Below are positions 26,163 to 36,942 of a stretch of DNA of 64,000 nucleotides, one piece after another. Positions within the stretch are counted from its first letter, which is position 1. Each line of letters starts with the position of its first letter. Under the pieces are notes generated by a model. It worked only from the letters and a program-made list of their open reading frames with translations, ran no database searches and was not told the origin of the DNA. This DNA comes from Ailurus styani. Its lineage: Eukaryota > Chordata > Mammalia > Carnivora > Ailuridae. Position numbers and translations under genes: made by a program. The stretch is taken from assembly GCA_002007465.1 (NCBI GenBank), contig LNAC01001950.1, forward strand, positions 1 to 64,000, read 5' to 3'.

Positions 26163-29100
26163 ATGGGTGATACAACTGGTGAGGAATTGGTCAACAAAGC
26201 CAACGTTTGTCTGGTAGAATGGGTGGAACAGTACTGTAGTGATAATTCAAACAATGGATCCTGTGAACCCCGCAACCGCATTCTGGTGGCAGTAGTTAAT
26301 GGAGAGGAGAAGGATTTCGTTCAGATTCTCGTAGACGCGTTTGACAAGGTACCTTTTTATTAGGTTGAATAACATAATAGCAGGAAGAAGATCTTTTACG
26401 CAAGAGAAATATCTGCAGGCTACTATACGATATCTTATCAAGAACAGAAGATCTATTCTCGCCGGAATATATCGTTCCGTTGCTGACGAAATGCCTGCCC
26501 ATTACAATATGTGCCAACTTCGCAATTGTTGGACTTCGGTCGCTACTTCAGCGTCATGTGAAGCTCAATGGCATCTCCCCAGGTAATCTAACAAGTATAA
26601 AGGGCATTTATGACGTCTTGTTATCGCAAAATATTGCTTCTATGACGCAGCAACCGCGCATCGATTTTCTCTGGATATCGCATTTTATGGTGGATGCCTT
26701 CAGGAACACAAACATACCACCTGTAAAAAATATGGTCACACGATTTTGTGAGTGTGTTATGGGAGAAAAGGATCCAAGGAATCTCCTAGTGCTTTTTGAA
26801 CTTATAGTGAAACTTTGCGGTAATCCTCTGCACGAGGAAGAAATTAAAGCGCTGGCATCACTATATACGCCATATTATCCCATACAGTTTTCACCACCTA
26901 AAAATGACAAGATTGGAATACGGCCATTAGATCTTAAGGAGAGGTTGCTGAGGACATTCAAGGCATGCAGCAAATTCGGTCCATATTCAATGGGGGTGAT
27001 GATGGACTGTCTATACTCTGGATATGGTAGCAGTGACGAACATACAGAAGTTCTTCGCGATACATTGAAGCTTTTTAGGGAGTGTGCACCGGTGTATGGT
27101 GAGAAATGTTTTACTGAACAACTAGAAGAGTTCATAGAGGTTATCACCTCGGAGTTTTTCATGGGATCCACGACAAATATTGAAGACCCAATTAGGGACA
27201 TTGTAAATGATGTTGTGTATTTAAACATTGGTCCTGCCTATGATGAAATGGATTGTGTAGATTTCTCTATTATGGAAGCGAATAGACTCGGCGAATTATA
27301 CTACGAGGGTTGGGAATCAGTTTCCAAGCATTTGCAGCTATTAGGGGATATCATGGAGATATATATGAGTACCATAGATCTTGAAAATAATATTGCAACT
27401 GTTGCTGATTTTATTAAGTTACTGCGGAATCAATTCACTGTGGATAACACCAAAAACAGCAACGCTAATGGACACGCTGGATACTTCCTTGATGTACTTT
27501 GCGGTATTGAGCGATACCATGGACTAATTCTTGAACATGTAATGGTCCCGTTGTGCAACGATGTCACATCAAAATTCGCAGAGTTAAAGAGAGGGCAACT
27601 TGCTGAACCAGTTCTATGTAACCAAATCTCTCTCATGCTCCCAGTTTTTACCAGTACACTTTTCGCAAAGATGGTGTCAAAATGTCAGCAGCCAATCCCT
27701 ACGAAGTTTGCTGTATCAATTATAGTTGCTGCACTGTGCTGCATCCAGCTAGGCGACAATAAGGTATTTAGTAGAGGCTTGAAACTTCTCACACTGGCTG
27801 TTGTATCGTCAAAATCAAGCATGCTAGATCACGTTTTGAATCATTGCTTGAAAGATTCACAATTGATATCTAAATCAATCGCTATACGAAGTGGGAAGGA
27901 TGTCTCTCTATATGCTGATGCTATGCTCGCAATCATGAAGTGCCATTTCGTTCATTGTAATCCTTTGGTGAATCGCATAAGAGAAATGGCAGTGTCTGTA
28001 GTCGAGACTAACGATATTGAAAGAGAGATCTCAGTGTATGTTACAAGTGAACTGCTGTACCGTACATCCGCNCGTGAGCTTGCGGAGATCGTCGCGACGA
28101 CATTAGACAAAACTGCCGATAACGCACTTATGGAGACTCTTTGTAGAATGTGCTGTCGGCTTTTTGTGTATGCTTGTGAGAACCCTAAATCGGAAATTGT
28201 TTACACATCCTATCTTTTCTCACTTGCGGTTACAGCTAATCGGAACAAAGTAGGCAATATCATAAACAATCAAATGCCTTTCAATACGGTCTTTAGCTAT
28301 TACAAAACATTGTGGGAATTAGGTCAAGTTGAAGATTTGTCGCACATGTTACTTATGTTTGCTACCCATTTAGTGCCGAACTATATGTCAATGGTGTTGG
28401 ACCGTCAAAAGGTGGATATCGCTAAAGAATTTTGCCAAGATGGATATGCATTCCTATTACCCATCGTACTCGGGGATATAGACGACGATGTGCTAAGTAT
28501 TGCCATAGAAAGCATCAAAATGTGTAATGGCATAATGGAACTTGAAGCCATTGCGTTGTTGTTGCAACGATGGGCTTCACAACATTCCAGTAAACAGACC
28601 AAAATATCAGATTGTGGCCATTTAAAACAACTCATTTCTGTCAATGTTGCAGTTGGTAGTGTTCTTAATGGTAACAATGACAAATTAACTGGAGTCACAT
28701 GCTATATGGATATATTGTCATATGCCGGAGTCCCTCCTATGCTCCTATCATACGTCATAGAGAATATGGATCACGAAAGCATCAAAAGATATTGCACTGA
28801 AACGTACTTGGATGCTGTGTCACCAAGCGTAACTACAAGCTTAATAACCCATTTGTTTCCGTTTCAACCTGAAAAACTATTATTGGGGTTAAGGTACCTT
28901 GGTTTTGACCTCAAGGGTATGATGGAGTCAAGGCAGAAGTATACTGACATATTCATGCTTGATGGTACTGAAATAGGGCAACTGTCTCCTATTGCAAGGA
29001 TGCAGTACCAATTTCTAGTAAACCATTGCCATGAAGAGCGACATCGGGATACCAGCATGGCCAAGCATTTTATCAAGCTGCTATACGGGATGAACGATCA

Positions 29101-29763
29101 TCTTCATAATATAGTAGCATTACAGACACTTGTATTATCATTGGAAGATTCTGAAATTGCTACAGAGTATGCGAGCGTCACTGAGCTGATTGTGCAACAG
29201 TTCATAGGGAGGTGGAACAGCATAAATGCCGCAACAACACTGACAAAAGAACATTACGTCACAGATGATAGGAAGAATATCCAGGGTGATGATACTTCAG
29301 CATACTCTAAGTGGCTGCAACATGAGTTCCTATTCCAGTCACTATCGATTTTGGTAAGGCTCATGTCTTATCTACAAAGGACGAGGCTTTCAGACTGCGG
29401 ACATAGCTATGAATTCGATTACAATTACAATTCGGTACAAAGGAAAATGCCAAAGCCAAATGAAAACGCTAAATTCAACTTAGAAGGTGACCAATGGGAA
29501 CAACTGGTTGACGTTGCTGTAAGCGTGGCCCTTGATTGTAGCCTTCCAATCTGCCGCATCTTAAGCACGCTTTTCGTTCACTGCGTGGTAAAAAGTAACC
29601 CGCACATGATATCTACGACTCATACCAAATCGGTAGGTTTAATATTCAATGCGATCGTACATCTTTGAAGGTAATTAAACGGATGACTGGATGCTTAGGC
29701 GACGGGGACCAACGCGTACGTACAGTTGCTCTAACATGCCGTCATATGTGGCTTCGGAAATGA
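26163..29763 (+). CDS. MMS19: MMS19, cytosolic iron-sulfur assembly targeting HEAT protein
   Basis: Exons 26163-26348, 26381-29632 and 29671-29763 give 1176 residues (human 1030). It is built from HEAT-like helices. The N-terminal MMS19 domain shows GEKDPRNLLVLFELI, then YPIQFSPPKNDKIGIRPLDL and CAPVYGEKCFTEQLEEF, which parallel human GEKDPRNLL, FPIDFTPPPNDP and CKVYGQKEL. The last exon reads VIKRMTGCLGDGDQRVRTVA, matching the human tail (ALAKPLDDKKRLVRKEAV). MMS19 with CIAO1/CIAO2B delivers Fe-S clusters to DNA repair and replication enzymes, XPD among them. An ambiguous base n at 28072 falls in a GCN codon, so the residue is Ala whatever the base. Confidence 0.9.
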
Positions 29764-29775
29764 TTTTGTTTTTCA

Positions 29776-31437
29776 ATGTATAAGCATCCTTCTGCCGCCA
29801 GATCCTTGTTGCGCTGCAAAACGCTTTTTACTTCCAAAGGTAATGAAAGTGTTATATCCTTAAAAGTGTGTAGATGACGAAGGAACGGATATGCGTAAAG
29901 AACAATGGTTGGGGAATCAACAGTTTGTAGTTTACATGAAAAAGTGGGAAGAATGTCTGGGAATATCTCGGGATGTTCTGATGCGATCCGCCAGGAACCT
30001 CAAACCAGTGGAACTTCAACTACAAGCGCTATCTGATATCTTGTACCGACAAAGACAGAGGTATTGTGATAACAAGCAACTCGATCGTCCCTTCCCTACC
30101 AAGCCGCCTTTCCGTGATTCGCTGGGTTTGAAGTTTGCGTACGAATTGGAGAGACTTCTTGATGACTTTGAGAGGAAAAATGATGAACCACAATGGTTGA
30201 CCATGTCACCAGCATATTTGTTATATGGGAGATTTCGGCTGTCTGATCGTTTAAGTAATCTTGAGCGTGATGCGTTTCAACTCCTCTCACGGCATTGGCA
30301 TGACTCTAACTATCTGGTTCGAAAAAATGAACGCATGGATAATGGTGATACAATCGCAGTGCATAACATGGGCAAAGATGTAGGAAGTGAAGCAGTACCC
30401 TACCTACTTGACCAAGAGTGCAAAGAGTCATCCCTTTGGGAATGGATTTTGCCGAAGGAAGTAGAGCGAAAGGATGGGATCGAAAATTTACAACAAAACC
30501 GCATATTTTCTTTGTCAACTTTAGACAAAATCAATGGGGAACTTAAAAAATATGGTATGTTCCAGTCTCAGTATTAGAGTTACGGTATCAACAGGAATTA
30601 CTGTTGTTCGCAATGTGTTCGATAAAAATGACATACAAGAGATACGGCGACTGTTGCACCTTAAAAGTTCTCTGGCACGTGATGCGGCATTCAAAATAAT
30701 AGAAATGGACCCCAATGTTTCAGCATTGAAGTATACGCGAGGTTAGCGATAGTAGTGATCCAAATAACAAATGCGTAGGACGCATCCACTGTATACTACG
30801 TGGAACATCGTTCGACCGCCTATTGGCGCCTTTGCAACGTTTCTGGATTCCTATAGTGTACTATACACTTGGAAAATCTGTATACATATCTAATATCCAT
30901 TTGGTGTTGTCAGGTGGGTACAACATAAACATGCAGTCGTATCTGTTGCTGCAGATGCAATGAGTTACGTTGAGCCGTGGCATCGCATCAACCGTAATCT
31001 CGGTATAAATGTGGTTGTTGCATTGGATGATGTAGACGAAGAGAATGGGCGCATACAATTCTTACCGGGAACACATGATAGATCATCAGGGATCAACCCT
31101 TACAAAACCGGTATGTCGAATCAATTGTATAGTAAACACAATGTAGGCAAAGTTGCAGTCGACCTTAAAGTGGGTGATGTATTGATATTTGATTCGCGTG
31201 TTCTGCATCGACATACGAGTAAGTTCGGGTGTTATTGAAAGCAACAGTTCCTCAGTCAATGAAAGCAACAAGTGTCAGTCGTGTCTTGTATACACCTACG
31301 ACTGTAATTCAACACCGCCTCCTGGTCAAGGTATGATTATATAGATGATGTGGTTCTTTAACAACTATTTAGGACCGATAAAATTCGTTCTTGATAAATG
31401 GCGCGGCGTAATGACCGACATGTTGTCTAGGGCATGA
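29776..31437 (+). CDS. Phytanoyl-CoA dioxygenase (PhyH) family-like protein with divergent active site
   Basis: Seven exons: 29776-29839, 29874-30554, 30580-30716, 30742-30913, 30937-31218, 31256-31330 and 31373-31437; 491 residues. The first about 20 residues (MYKHPSAARSLLRCKTLFTSK split around) are basic and could be an organelle leader. The N-terminal half is helical and unrecognised. The C-terminal half fits PhyH: GITVVRNVFD, LAPLQRFWIPIVYYTLG, GINVVVALDDVDEENGRI, QFLPGTHD, VDLKVGDVLIFDSRVLHRHT and CNSTPPPGQG. The usual iron-binding HxD reads WHRI, so the Asp is replaced, and the 2-oxoglutarate Arg position is not obvious. Two introns of 25 bp and one of 23 bp were needed; the one at 30717-30741 is the least certain. 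Confidence 0.7.
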
Positions 31438-31485
31438 CACAATCGCGTCGTAGGGATTTCAATGACATGTCCAACTAATTCTAAA

Positions 31486-32603
31486 ATGCTAAGAACTGTA
31501 GTAGTGTTAATAAGTTTTCTACCTTCGTTGGTGCTATGCCTAACTGACACACATCGTATCGCACCGGGAAAGTTTAGGTTTGACGACGATATTGCTTACC
31601 TGAAAGATAACCAAACACTACATGATTTGTAAGTTGATGCCTTCTTTTCTGATATCCTCTTGAAGGGCTCCTAATATAAACACGGGAGACACATTGCAGG
31701 AAATACAGCCATTACAGAAACAGATTCAACTCCCAGAACATGTCAAACAACAGGAGCACAAGACTGCATCGGGACACCACGATGGGTCGTTTATCCGGAT
31801 ATCTACATCGGACCCTGTCCATCGCACTCAATCCATCGGATATACAGTAGATTCCTATCCCAATCCAGGCATTAATCCAGGATTGTGTGTCCAATCATCA
31901 AAGTGCGTGGCATGCAACTGATTGAACATAGAACATTTGCAGCGTTGTGCATAGTATGCTGTGTGATCCTGACAGTATACTCAGTGAAACTCAGCAACTT
32001 CAACTGAACGAACTCCTCAACAAGGAAAGGAGGTACAGAGTAAGTCGGTTTAACTGATTGTGACATATTTTAGATACTTGTGGCACTGGCACATACAATA
32101 TTGGTGCCAGTGAATGAAACAAGCCCACAGGAGAATTTTACAGCCCAACTTCTAAGGTTTGTTGAAATCGGAGGTAAACCCACATTCACGCAGTACTTGG
32201 GCAAACGGGGGGAAGGATTGTATCCTTATGGTATATGTTGAGGTATTCCATTATCTATCGGGCTCTTGTAATATACTGTAGGAACAGGGGAAACTCAGCA
32301 TCGTAACAAATGTTCCTAAAGAGCTTATCACCAAGGTTAGACAATCAACAATGAAAATCAACCTTCATAGGACGACGTAACCCGAATCGAAGATGTATTC
32401 AAACAAGATCATGACGACGTTTTCACATCGCTTAAGAGGGCCATAATTACAGTGGAAGGATGTCTAATATTGCGGGGGAAGAGTAAGTATGGATTGTGGT
32501 AACGATATACCAATCAGGCAACGCAAGCGTGTACATTATCTTGTTGATTTTTGCGGTAGCCGTATGGATGTGTTTTTTGCGAAAGAAAATGAAGCGATGG
32601 TAG
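31486..32603 (+). CDS. Secreted type I membrane protein with TPM domain (UB05-like)
   Basis: Eight exons: 31486-31628, 31666-31902, 31943-32039, 32074-32156, 32194-32242, 32282-32335, 32371-32482 and 32518-32603; 286 residues, every junction in frame, introns 35-40 bp. It starts with a signal peptide (MLRTVVVLISFLPSLVLC), has SYPNPGINPGLC and the TPM-domain entry LCDPDSILSETQQLQLNELL, the strand TWANGGKDCILMVYVEEQG, VTNVPKELITKDD, and a C-terminal membrane helix (YIILLIFAVAVWMCF) with a short basic tail (LRKKMKRW). TPM domains occur in the Plasmodium antigen UB05; the biochemical role there is unclear. It probably sits in a secretory or surface membrane with the TPM fold in the lumen or outside (inference). 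Confidence 0.85.
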
Positions 32604-32674
32604 TGGGTAATGGTAATGTGTACCTGCCCTATAAATTCTGTCAAACGATTCTGAAGTATTAAATAATTTGCAAG

Positions 32675-34003
32675 ATGATGCATAAATTTTTTAAATGTGT
32701 CCCTATAATGGGGAGACGATTCTCTACAGTAGCCAAAGGAACCACCAAGGAAATGAACATGTGTACTGCGATCAACGACGCTCTACATATTGCCATGGCT
32801 GAGGATCCAACGTATGTTTCCCTTGTTTAATATATGCTATATGCTTAGTTTCCATCTGTTAAGGTTAACTATGTGGTTGTATTCAATTATGTTGAAGGAA
32901 TGAATCTTGCTTTTGCGTAAAAATAATGACATGATCTTATAATGTTTCTTCATTCCACTATCTTTGATGATCATGTTGTGGGTATGTTACTAACAATTTG
33001 CCTAGCGGGTCGTTGTTTAAATAGCGAATGCATGGCACATGTTTCATCGCGTTTTAGCACCGTCGTATTCGGAGAGGATGTCGCCTTCGGTGGTGTTTTC
33101 AGGTGTTCTGTGGGCCTTCTAGACAGATTCGGCAGTGATCGTGTCTTTAATACTCCCATATGTGAACAGGTATGGTTATCTATATCATTGTCATAGCTTT
33201 TGCAGGGTATTGTAGGATTCGGTATAGGTATGGCGGCTCTCGGGGCCAATGCCATAGCGGAGATCCAATTTGCCGATTACATATTTCCCGCATTCGACCA
33301 GATTGTAAACGAGGCAGCTAAATTTCGTTATAGATCTGGTGGTAGCTGGGACGTGGGAAAACTAACCATACGTTCTACGTGGGGAGCAGTTGGCCACGGC
33401 GGTCTATATCATTCACAGTCACCAGAATCACAGTTCGCACATGCAGCAGGACTCAAGATTGTTGTACCAAGAAGTGCATATCAGGCAAAGGGATTGCTCC
33501 TCAAGTCTATCAGAGATCCTAATCCTGTGATATTCTTCGAGCCCAAGGCGCTTTACAGAGCGGCGACTGGAGAAGTTCCCGTGGATAGCTATGAAATAGA
33601 GCTGTCAAAAGCCGAAGTTGTAAGAGAAGGTGGAGATGTGACAATGGTTGGGTACGGGAGTTCCGTGAATTTAATGCTGAAGGCAGCCGACATGGCAAAA
33701 GAACAGTTCGGAATAGAAGTAGAAGTTATAGATCTTCAAACTGTGCTCCCATGGGACGTAGACACATTAGACAAGTCAGTGGCTAAGACGGGACGGCTGA
33801 TAGTCACACATGAAGCCCCAAAAACACTGGGGATGGGCTCTGAGATCGCTGCAACGATGGCTGAAAGGCATTTTTTCAAACTAGAAGCACCAATCGAAAG
33901 GATATGTGGATATGACACTCCTTTCCCCCTAGCATTCGAGAAGTTTTACCTTCCGGACGAATTTAAATTGCTAGACGCTGTAAGACGTGTATGCCAAGTA
34001 TAG
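32675..34003 (+). CDS. BCKDHB: Branched-chain 2-oxoacid dehydrogenase E1 beta subunit (mitochondrial PDH-like)
   Basis: Exons 32675-32811, 33058-33169 and 33206-34003 give 348 residues. The N-terminus ([21 protein letters not shown]) is a mitochondrial presequence. Family motifs: [44 protein letters not shown], the thiamine-site region [43 protein letters not shown] and [17 protein letters not shown]. With E1-alpha and TPP it decarboxylates 2-oxo acids for the E2 lipoyl core. In apicomplexans this complex is known to serve as the mitochondrial pyruvate dehydrogenase because the true PDH is in the apicoplast or absent. The first intron is unusually long (246 bp). Confidence 0.95.
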
Positions 34004-34181
34004 GCTCAATATAAACCCCTATGGTGTAATATAATACCATACCACACAACCTGCATCATCCATATGTGGGCAAAGTATGACGACTTTTAATGCCAAACGT
34101 CTATGTGACCCCTTCCATTACTATCGTATGTTTCGTATAGACTACAATATCTTGAATTTTTACGATGGAAATATTATTCGG

Positions 34182-36934
34182 TCAGTCATCCTCTTCCAGG
34201 TGGAAGCACTTGATGTTTTTCTTGTATGCCTGAGATTCTTCGTCCAGCCGAGCATAGAGTTCATCGAGTGTAAGTATTTCATTGGCCTGAGAGTCCATGG
34301 ATCGTAGAGAAACGGTAGATGACTCCACTTCTCTATCGCCAATGATCACCATATAGTTGTACCGCTGTGCTTGGTTCATTTTGATCTTCTTGTTCATGGT
34401 ATTCGCGCTAGCATCAACATAGCAATTGTATCCTACATTTTTGTGTCTATGATATCAAGGGTTCTTACCTATATGTGTTAGTTTTTTGTAGAGTTTGTTG
34501 GAATATGGCAGCTGCTTATCAGAAATTGGAAGTATGGCTATCTGAGTTGGTGACAACCAGAATGGTAGCTTGCCATTAAGATGTTCTAGAACGATAGCTA
34601 TGAAGCGTTCTAGAGAACCGAATATCGCCCTATGTATAATAACTGGTCTAGAAAAACCACGTTTACAATCAGTGCCCTCCATATCCTTGTCACGGTAACA
34701 CAGGTTGAATCTAATGGGTAGGTTGAAATCGAGTTGGACAGTCCCGCATTGATATTCCCGTCCAATGCTATCTACAAGTATCACGTCGATTTTGGGGCCA
34801 TAGAATGCACCATCTCCTGGGTTTAACGTCCACTGTCGCCCACACTTGTCCAGAGCTTCCTTGAGCCCAGACTCTGCTTTTTCCCATAAGTCACTATCAC
34901 CGAGTGCCTTGGCCGGTTTTGTAGATAACTTGAAACTATATGAGAAACCGAAAAGGGAATATACGTCGTCAATGAATTGCAGGATGGAAAGCACTTCGTC
35001 AAATATCTGCTCGGTGGTACAGAAGACATGCGCATCATCCTGTTGAAAACGCCTAACCCTGGTTAGACCACTGAGGCTGCCAGTTAACTCGTTTCTGTGA
35101 AGTACTCCGAAATCAGCAAATCTCAAGGGCAGCTGTCTATATGATGGGCTCATGTGCTTAAACATTAAACAATGACCAGGACAATTCATAGCCTTCATTC
35201 CCCATTCGCCTTCATCTACCGTGAACATGTACATGCATTCCTTGTAGTTGTCATAGTGTCCTGATGTTTTCCACAGGTCGCTGGAAAAAATGTTCGGTGT
35301 AATCACCTCCTGGTATCCACGCATACGGTAGTTCTCGCGCATAAAGTCGATGAGACGATTGTATATCTTGGCTCCGTTTGGCAACCAAAAGCAGGATCCA
35401 GGTGAATGGATGTTGTCAAATTGAAATAGATTTAAGTTCGTCCCAATAACCCTGTGGTCTCGAGATTTGGCCTCTTCGATGCGCCGTGTATATTCCGTCA
35501 ACTGGTCTTCCTTAGGAAAAGAAATACCATAAACACGCTGTAAACTATCAGCAGTGTTCTTAGAGAGCCAGTAACACGAAGAAAACTTAGTAACGGCAAA
35601 TCCTTTGTGGTGAACCGAATTGGTGTACGGCAAGTGTGGACCGCGGCAAAGATCTACGAAGCTTCCGCAACGATAACACACAGTATGTCCATCGTCAGGG
35701 ACCTTCTTCCTGATGAGTTCAAGTTTAAATGGGTTATGTTTCATAAGTTCTAGAGCTTCATTTTTTGTGCACACTAGTCTCTGGAAAGGAGATTTGGACT
35801 TTACCATATTTGACACATGTGCGATTATATCCTTCATGTCATCTGGCTTGAACGTCTGGGCAATATGTAGTCACGTGCGTATAAACGTACATTACTTCCC
35901 AAGTAACAATCGTAGTAAAATCCAGAGCTAAGCGCAGGGCCAATCGTAATATATGCACCATACAAGGTTTCTAGTGCAGAACCTATGGTAATCGTGAAAT
36001 GATACAGCATAAAAACTCACCGAGTAAATGGGCAGAAGAATGCCAAAAGGTCTGTTTTCCTTTAGGAGAATCAAAATTGTGAAATTTAAGCTTGCAATCG
36101 CCTTCCAATGGTCTGTATAGATCCCATAGTAGCCAATTTTCTTTGGTTTCCTCATCGTTCTCTATATCCGTAACATCTTCGATGATAGAATTTCCAGTAG
36201 GAATAATCTTACAATAGTTGAATATAACATATGCATGTTGAACCAACCTCCGCTACAATTACCCCTTGTGCATCTGACTTGTTTAGGAGTTTAAGCAAAT
36301 CAGCAGGGCACGTAAGATGTGATTTGCCATGAACTGGCTCAATAATCTTGCCATCAACCTCTATCTCAACAATGATATCGTGTTTCTCAATCTCTGTGTA
36401 TATATTAGACCCCCAAAATAAATGTTTACATACCATCTAGGCGTTTAAGCTGGCGCCCATACAGGTCCTCAAAGATGGCCAGTCTGCTCTTGATAAAATC
36501 CGGGTTCTTCATAAGCTGGAAAGTAGACGGATTCTTAACCACTAGGTCACCAACAGAACCCTTGTCTGCAGTGAGACTGTGAAATCCATTCACCATTGTA
36601 TGGAACCTCAATAAAGATCCTTTCAAAACATTTGCACGAGGAGAGCAAAGAAAGGCATAATGGTTTGCGATAGCTGCAAGTAATCTTTGTTGGATTAAGA
36701 TAACGTACTTTTGGACCTCAGGTTTTGCAAATTTGTGGTAGTTTTCTTCAAGGAAAGACCACGTACATATTGGCTATTTCGGCCAAACATCCACGATCCC
36801 CCGTGCTGAACCACGCGGCGAAATTCACACGTGTCAAGCACTGCCGAAATAAAAATTATCAATGAAACAATGAAACTTATGAGTTGCATATATATTATAT
36901 TTTTTTGTTTTCCGTACGACACACCCCATAGCAT
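34182..36934 (-). CDS. Threonyl-tRNA synthetase with apicoplast-type N-terminal leader
   Basis: Seven exons on the minus strand: 36934-36709, 36673-36434, 36393-36248, 36207-36021, 35970-35891, 35855-34469 and 34432-34182; 838 residues, phases closed. The order is TGS region ([13 protein letters not shown]), editing domain (FWHSSAHLL, then [17 protein letters not shown]), class II catalytic core (motif 2 [30 protein letters not shown], motif 3 [11 protein letters not shown]) and anticodon domain. The first exon encodes a hydrophobic signal-like stretch ([21 protein letters not shown]) and a basic Ser/Thr-rich transit-like region. A second start at 36596 (MVNGFHSL) would give a cytosolic form. 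A single synthetase serving cytosol and apicoplast is known for some apicomplexan aaRSs; dual use here is inference. Confidence 0.92.
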
Positions 36935-36942
36935 ACTGAAGA

